Assembly: GCA_022036555.1 (NCBI GenBank)
Contig: CM039139.1
Coordinates: forward strand, 13,544,319-13,608,318
Source of the DNA: Microstegium vimineum
Taxonomy: Eukaryota > Streptophyta > Magnoliopsida > Poales > Poaceae
Length of the DNA stretch: 64,000 bases
Direction of reading: 5' to 3'
Shown: positions 58,701 through 64,000 of the stretch, piece by piece
Layout: every line of letters begins with the position of its first letter
Numbering within the stretch: the first letter of the stretch is position 1
Notes under the pieces: generated by a model
Seen by the model: only the letters and a program-made list of their open reading frames with translations
The model's database searches: none
Told to the model about the DNA's origin: nothing
Program-made: the position numbers and the translations under genes

Positions 58701-59349
58701 ATGTTTTTCAACTAGACGTTGCCCATTCATGGATCTAGATTTTCCTTGTTTTTTTTCCTCTATGCTTTTATGACAGTTATCATTTTTTTTTATCATTCTC
58801 GAACAGTCAGCATGTGCCAGGTCGCACACTTTTTCAGTTCATTAGCTGATTCATCAAATAAAAAGAAGGTCCAATTCACCGCTGTAAATGTAAGCATGAT
58901 GCAATTTTTGAAGAAGTTGTGCTGTAAGCCAAGCTTGATCTGAAGCTTTAAAGTTTAAACCCGTATGAGCCTGGTATCCCAGCAAAGTAAGGTAGCAGCA
59001 CTCTTTTTTTTTCAATCGTAAAGCTGGGCCAAATGTTCGTGTGTATAACAAATTAAGAATACATTTTTTATACATGATATATAAAAAATAAAAGTATTGA
59101 ACACGTAATCATAACAATAAACCGGCCAAGATTACTCTTTGGCCCAGCTTAAACGAGAAAGTGCTAAGTGAAAATTTTCTGGTCTGTTGCATACTTGCAT
59201 CCGATGGCTGATATTTTATTCATGCCCGTCGATGAATATTGAGATCTAAATAAATGTAAGTAGTTCTTTGAATTTAAGCCAGGTTGCTCACCATTTGCAG
59301 CAAACCTAGGTACTGAGGCTTCCAGCCCGCACTTCCCGTCCCCGTTCCC
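58701..59349. other. Spacer and 5' flank of the SHG1-like gene
   Basis: AT-rich DNA between the Harbinger target duplication and the start codon of the SHG1-like gene. No TATA box is obvious and no other feature was seen. Confidence 0.4.
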
Positions 59350-62077
59350 ATGAGCGATCCTGGTGGCTGCGCCGTGCGGCGGCCGCCGACGGGAGCGGAG
59401 GTGGTGGAGCGACTCAAGGACGATGGCGACTTCGATGCTCTCCGCCGCGCCATCGTTCGGAAGGTCAAGGACAATGTAAGCTCCCCCCTAAACGTCAATT
59501 CCCCACATCCTTTAACCCCAAGGGTTGCGATTTCGTCGCTCTTTAGTCCCTAATCCTGAGCAGTGGAACTTTGATGCGCATGCCACTCCTTTTCATTCTC
59601 CGGTGGATCGCTCGTCGCCGTTGATTGTTTGTAAGAGGTTGGGATTAAATGGGTGATGCGAAGTGTAGGATTTCTCCGGAATTTCGTCCGCTTGGTCTGC
59701 TATAGGCCTTAAGATTACGATGCTATACACGGAGCACTATAGGATCTAATCCTTCAGTGGCCGGAATATCTCTAGTCCGCTTGGTCCGCTTGGTAATCGA
59801 GGCGTGCGTGAATGGATCCTTTCCTTGGCGTAGTTCTCTAGTGGACAACTGCAGAACTTTGTTGGCAGTTGAAAGTACTGGCGTGATCTAGACATATATC
59901 ATCTTTGTTGTGTCTTGTTTGGATGAACTGCAATATGAGTTATGGGTTCTGGTGTTTGTTTAGTTATGAAACCCTAAGGTTTCTAAAATGGTCTGATCAG
60001 ATGCTTGTGACAATGATTTGCAGAATGGTGGAAGAGAACTTGGAACATGAGAGAGTGCCTGCTCCCTTTTTGTATTTATGTTATTCTATGCTGCATTTGG
60101 GAGGAAGTTTCAACTTTCAAGAGTTTCACTCTATCTGACGTGTAAAGGTTCTCCAAAACTTTACCTTTATTTGGTGTGTAGAGGTTCGCTAAAGTTTCTA
60201 AGATAGGAAGATAGTTTGCATGGGAAAATGTAAGGGTCAATTGTGAGGAGGTCTTCACATGCATACGCATGTTTTTTTTTTTCTAGTTGTGTTTCAATAC
60301 CTCAGGGATGTGGAAATTTGGCGCGCAAGGAAGATAAACATGCTTTGTGCCAAGCCACTATAAAACCAATGATTTCCTTTTTGTCATATTAGGATTGTGG
60401 AAACACTCAGCCTAGCATTTCCAGAACGTGCGCTATTCTTGCAATGCAACATTTACTAGGACTATAAATAGAGTGGAGTTGAAAAATCCACCACTAGAAT
60501 GACTGCTGAGCGACAATTCCTAATATGATTACAATGGATTAGATCTTGTGATGAGCAACGCATATATAGTTTTATGAGCTTTTCACAATGAACTGGGGTC
60601 TTGCCTTTCTAGTTTGACCTTGTTGAGCTGCTGCAACGTGGGTGACTAGAGATAAAAGCTCAAATCAGTAACCACAATAATTATTAGCTGAAACTGCAAC
60701 ACCAGTTGTAGAGCACCAATTGTTTGTGTCATTTGTCAGAGCTATTGCCATTTGGGGAATATTTGGTATAATCTCTAGTGATGTTGCATAACTATTATTA
60801 TCCAGTCATCTGTTGACAAATGTGAGACACTAATCTGTATACTTTTGTCATATACAAATGTTTTCAGCATGGCATTTTTCTTTGTTATTAATAATTTGCA
60901 TTTCCTGGCCCGCCAGGGTATTGTACTCCCCTACCTTAGAACAAAACCAACCAGCCAGGGAGAGTGGGAGACATCTCCCTTGCCATAGTCGAGATTTTCT
61001 TTTAATCATTCATGAGCCATGCTGATTGCCAGCTGCTCAACTTCATTTCAAATTATTCCAGTTGTATAATGAAAATGGCCTCTTCTTCATAGTCACTTTA
61101 TTTATGTAAGCGGCGGCGAAAGAAGTTTCCTTTGTACAAGAAACATGTGCTATCTGTCTTTCTTTATTTTCCTTTTTTAATTGAGACATGAAGGGTTTGT
61201 TATCAGGGTTATCTATGCTTAGTCTGATTTCCTGTGATCACAGCTTAATTACAGTTCTTCTGGTGCATCACTTGTCTCTTGGGAAATTTGAAGTTTGTGT
61301 TAAGAATATCTATTTAACCATGCTAGGGTGGTGTTTTCTTTGCTTACATGGCAGCATCTTGCTCAGTAGATGTAGATTGCTGACAGTGCATAGTAACATA
61401 TCCTTTTATCAGATATGGCATTAGTCGTGCATACTTCTTTAAGTTTATGGGATGATATCCTCCTTGCAGGAGGTACTACGCAACAAAATCATCTCAGAGG
61501 TAAAGCAGTCAGTGGTTCTACTAGAAGATGGATCCGAGAGGATGAAATTAAAAGACCTATCTGATGCAATTTTTCAAGATATTGGGTAATTTGAGCCACT
61601 TCTTTGTAAAATCCTTCAAATGTATCACTTCTTAAATTCTCATAATAGATGTTGATTACTAACTCAAGTTGTTGCTACACCGTCTTCCATATCAGGAGCA
61701 AAAGAATGGGTCAAATCTCAGATGAGGTATGGAGTGTCGTCCAGTCAAACGGAATTGATATACAGGGAACTGTGAAAGCCGTCTACAATAGGATCCTGAA
61801 TCCTGAAAAAATCCCTGAGCCTTCTTCCAAGAAGCTGAAGCGTGAAGGCAAAGATGAACAAGTTTTACTAACAAAAACAGCAACGGCAGTTGCAGTCGAG
61901 GCGGAAGATGATGATCCAGAAGAACCACCGGGGTTTGGTTTTGGCAATACTCAGCATAAGCCACCGATGGATTTGGAAAATTGCAATGAAGCAAAGCCAA
62001 ATGGAGGTGAGCCAGCTGCTATCAGCAATCCAGGGGATGAGGAGGACGATCCTGAAGTGCCCCCTGGATTTGGTTAA
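59350..62077 (+). CDS. COMPASS Shg1 / BOD1-type protein
   Basis: Three exons, 59350-59475, 61470-61585 and 61696-62077, give 207 aa. Residues about 16-100 match the SHG1 domain: a helix VVERLKDDGDFDALRRAIVRKV, then LRNKIISEVKQSV and a SDEVWSVVQSNG segment. This domain is found in yeast Shg1 of the Set1/COMPASS histone H3K4 methyltransferase complex and in animal BOD1 proteins. A basic KKLKRE patch (near 130) may be a nuclear signal. The C-terminal half is acidic with two copies of a DP-E-x-PPGFG motif, the last at the C-terminus. Plant members are poorly studied. The first ATG follows a GC-rich leader and no in-frame upstream ATG was seen. The very long first intron (about 2 kb) holds no recognised gene. 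Confidence 0.85.
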
Positions 62078-62488
62078 TGCAATCTATAAACTTCAGTGGC
62101 AGTGCAGCAGTTTCTCTTATCAGCAATATACAAGAAGGGATTGACAAGAGGAATGCTTTTAGTTCATGTCTGCGACTTAAGAGGTACCACATCCACAGCT
62201 GAAACCAGTGTAATGGTGGCTAAAGTCTATGCACCCCCAGGATATTTTTTACTGTGATGCCGTGATGGTGGCAAACTGGCAACTGGCAACGAGTTGGTTG
62301 TGTGCGTAGTTTATGACTATGTTTCTCTCCTGCTTGGCTCCTGAGTTGCTAGTTGCTTGCTCCATGGGCTATTTTGCAAGGCGGGGAACCCATGGGTCAT
62401 GGTGAGGTAGCTTTTAAGCCCATGGGCTATTTTGGGCATCGCCGATTGAAGAGTATATATTCTTGTGAATTTCTAGAAGGAAAATAAG
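62078..62488. other. 3' flank of the SHG1-like gene
   Basis: The first few hundred bases would be the 3' untranslated region. No other feature seen. Confidence 0.4.
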
Positions 62489-62884
62489 ATTGAGGGTCTT
62501 TGGAACACAACACATGATTCTTAAAAAAACAGGAATGGGAAAATGGATTCTTAAAAGGAATAGGAAAAATGCCTCATATCATTTGTGTCCTGGAATTGAG
62601 AATGCTGGAAAAATTTTAATGTAGCGTTTAGAAACGACACCGGAAGTTTTCCCAGAAGCTGGACAAAATGTGAGAGGTCCTCTAAATTTTCTATGAATTT
62701 TGTGGGGGAGGTCAGTCCGTCCAAAGAGACATAAGAAACAAATTGCTATAGGATTCAAATACTACATACAAAATCCTCTTAATGAAGAATGGACCCTACG
62801 TTCCCGAATCATTCCAACCAGGATTGCTTTTGTAATTTACATGAAGAATTCCAGCCTAGAATCACTCTAATCGAACGAGCCCTT
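62489..62884. mobile_element. MITE with GGGTCTTTGGAAC / GGGCTCGTTCGAT ends
   Basis: The left end GGGTCTTTGGAACACAAC faces a right end whose reverse complement is GGGCTCGTTCGATTAGAGTG. TTGA precedes the left end and follows the right end. Inner sequence has GATTCTTAAAA and CCTAGAATCACTC-type matching arms. It is probably PIF/Harbinger-related. Confidence 0.55.
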
Positions 62885-62889
62885 GAGCA

Positions 62890-63230
62890 AGGGCAATGTA
62901 TATAGACTAGGTAGTCTATAAAGATGGATCCTGTGTCAGATGACTATAGTTATGTGCTTTCTTATAATATGAAGTACATAAAGATAGACCTTGCTTGGTA
63001 TAGAAAATACATCATCCCTTTGTATCTTGCATGCATGGCAAGAGAGGACACCAAGCCAGCACCAATGATGGAGGAAGAAACATTTTTCTATTGCTTATGG
63101 GTAGTCCATAAGCATATGGATAGCTTTAGCTATAGATTGTCTATGGACTACTCCCACAATGTTTTATACAGTCCATAGTGAATATTTAAATGTCTATGGA
63201 CTATTTTTCAATCACATTGTGGTTGTTCTT
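62890..63230. mobile_element. MITE, AGGGCAA(CCAC)AATGTATAT family, copy 1
   Basis: The left end AGGGCAATGTATATAGACTA lacks the CCACA seen in the second copy. The right end, reverse complemented, reads AAGAACAACCACAATGTGAT. Inside, TAGTCTATAAAGATGG and TCCATAGTGAATATTTAAAT recur as in copy 2. Confidence 0.55.
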
Positions 63231-63293
63231 AAGAATGATTTTGTGGGCAGAATCAGTTCGCCTGACACCAACGTTTTGTTTGTGCTGGTTCCA

Positions 63294-64000
63294 GGGCAAC
63301 CACAATGTATATGGACCAACCAGTCCATATAAATGGGTCTCATAGCAGGTGTCAATAGTTAAGTTTCAACCCACAATGTATATGTACTAGTTGTCAATAA
63401 GATTGGGTCCCACAGCCCAATAAAAAACCAATCGCTCTCAACCTTGCACGTCTGCTACTACTCTCCGAAAAAAAAATCTGCAGCCGCATATCTATCTCCG
63501 CCGACGTCTTCTCCACCCCCGATCTCCTTCCCAGATCTCGCATGCACTCCACTCTCTTTCAAAACTCAACACACGCCATTGTCTAGCTAGCTAGTAGAGC
63601 AGCTAGCCAAGAGTAATAGTCGCATGCGCTTCCCGACCCCCGACCCAAAGGGATAGGATTTTGGCTTCTTCGTGCTTGGCATGTCCTCGCCGGCGGTGTG
63701 CACAGATGCATGTGGGCGGTGTCCTTGCGAGCGATGCGGACGGCCTCACGAGAGATGGCTGGAGCAACATCCTCACCATCAGAGAGCCGGGGCAGTCGGC
63801 GCATACAGCCGGCCAGTGGAGCGAGAGCAGGAGAGAGATGGGTGAGAACTCAGAAAGTATTTTTTTTCCTTATGGGCAGTCCATAAGACTATGGACGACT
63901 TTAGCTATGGACTACAGTATAGCTAAAGCCACAATGTTTAAGGTAGTTCATAGGGAATAAATTAATCACTATGGACCACTTTTAGACTACATTGTGGTTG
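63294..64000. mobile_element. MITE copy 2 of the same family, cut by the window end
   Basis: The left end GGGCAACCACAATGTATATG. The last bases of the window, ACATTGTGGTTG, are the start of the expected right end. The subterminal ATGGACCACTTT/TTTAGCTATGGACTA motifs match copy 1. The centre (about 63470-63840) is GC-richer and unrelated to copy 1, so this copy carries extra sequence. Open frames there match nothing known. Confidence 0.55.

Overview
This is nuclear DNA from a flowering plant, almost certainly a grass (Poaceae). The evidence is GC-rich first exons beside AT-rich intergenic DNA, GT-AG introns, many Stowaway, PIF/Harbinger, hAT and Mutator-type miniature elements, and protein sequences that read like rice or sorghum orthologs. 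I lean towards a panicoid such as sorghum, but the window alone does not settle the species. No organellar, bacterial or viral segment was seen.

Five genes can be modelled exon by exon. (1) 18209-23738, plus: a complete 8-exon CYP90B-type cytochrome P450 (DWARF4, brassinosteroid C-22 hydroxylase; 502 aa). (2) 32886-36123, minus: a complete 5-exon receptor-like kinase of the At1g01540 type (489 aa). (3) 44131-45165, minus: a 2-exon At1g01500-type protein (296 aa). (4) 51512 to about 54073, plus: the AP-3 adaptor sigma subunit, with an uncertain 3' end. (5) 59350-62077, plus: a 3-exon SHG1/BOD1-type protein (207 aa). Genes 2 and 3 resemble two Arabidopsis genes that are close neighbours, so that pair looks like ancient microsynteny.

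The rest is mostly transposable-element territory. Several elements can be closed on sequence grounds. A 1.2-kb Pack-MULE-like element (42529-43749) has about 110-bp inverted repeats and a perfect 9-bp target duplication, and carries a coiled-coil gene fragment. A 4.5-kb PIF/Harbinger element (54232-58697) has a TTA duplication, an intact Myb/SANT ORF1 and a transposase broken by one stop and one frameshift. A hAT-like composite (3942-5146) encloses a 106-aa membrane-protein ORF. A 520-bp fold-back element (16422-16941) has a 9-bp duplication. A truncated LINE sits inside a Stowaway element (15456-16114), and a Stowaway sits inside a Tourist-like element (12185-12678). Two Helitron candidates are proposed (46726-47520 and 30885-32474), the second spanning a broken berberine-bridge-enzyme-like gene.

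Layout: 1-17800 is intergenic and MITE-rich; 17.8-23.8 kb is the DWF4 locus; 24-32.8 kb is repeats, a tRNA-like cloverleaf and the BBE-like pseudogene; 32.8-36.3 kb is the kinase; 36.3-44 kb is intergenic with the Pack-MULE; 44-46 kb is the At1g01500-like gene; 46-51 kb is AT-rich with a degenerate tandem array; 51-62.1 kb is AP-3 sigma, the Harbinger element and the SHG1-like gene; 62.1-64 kb is MITEs, one running off the window end.
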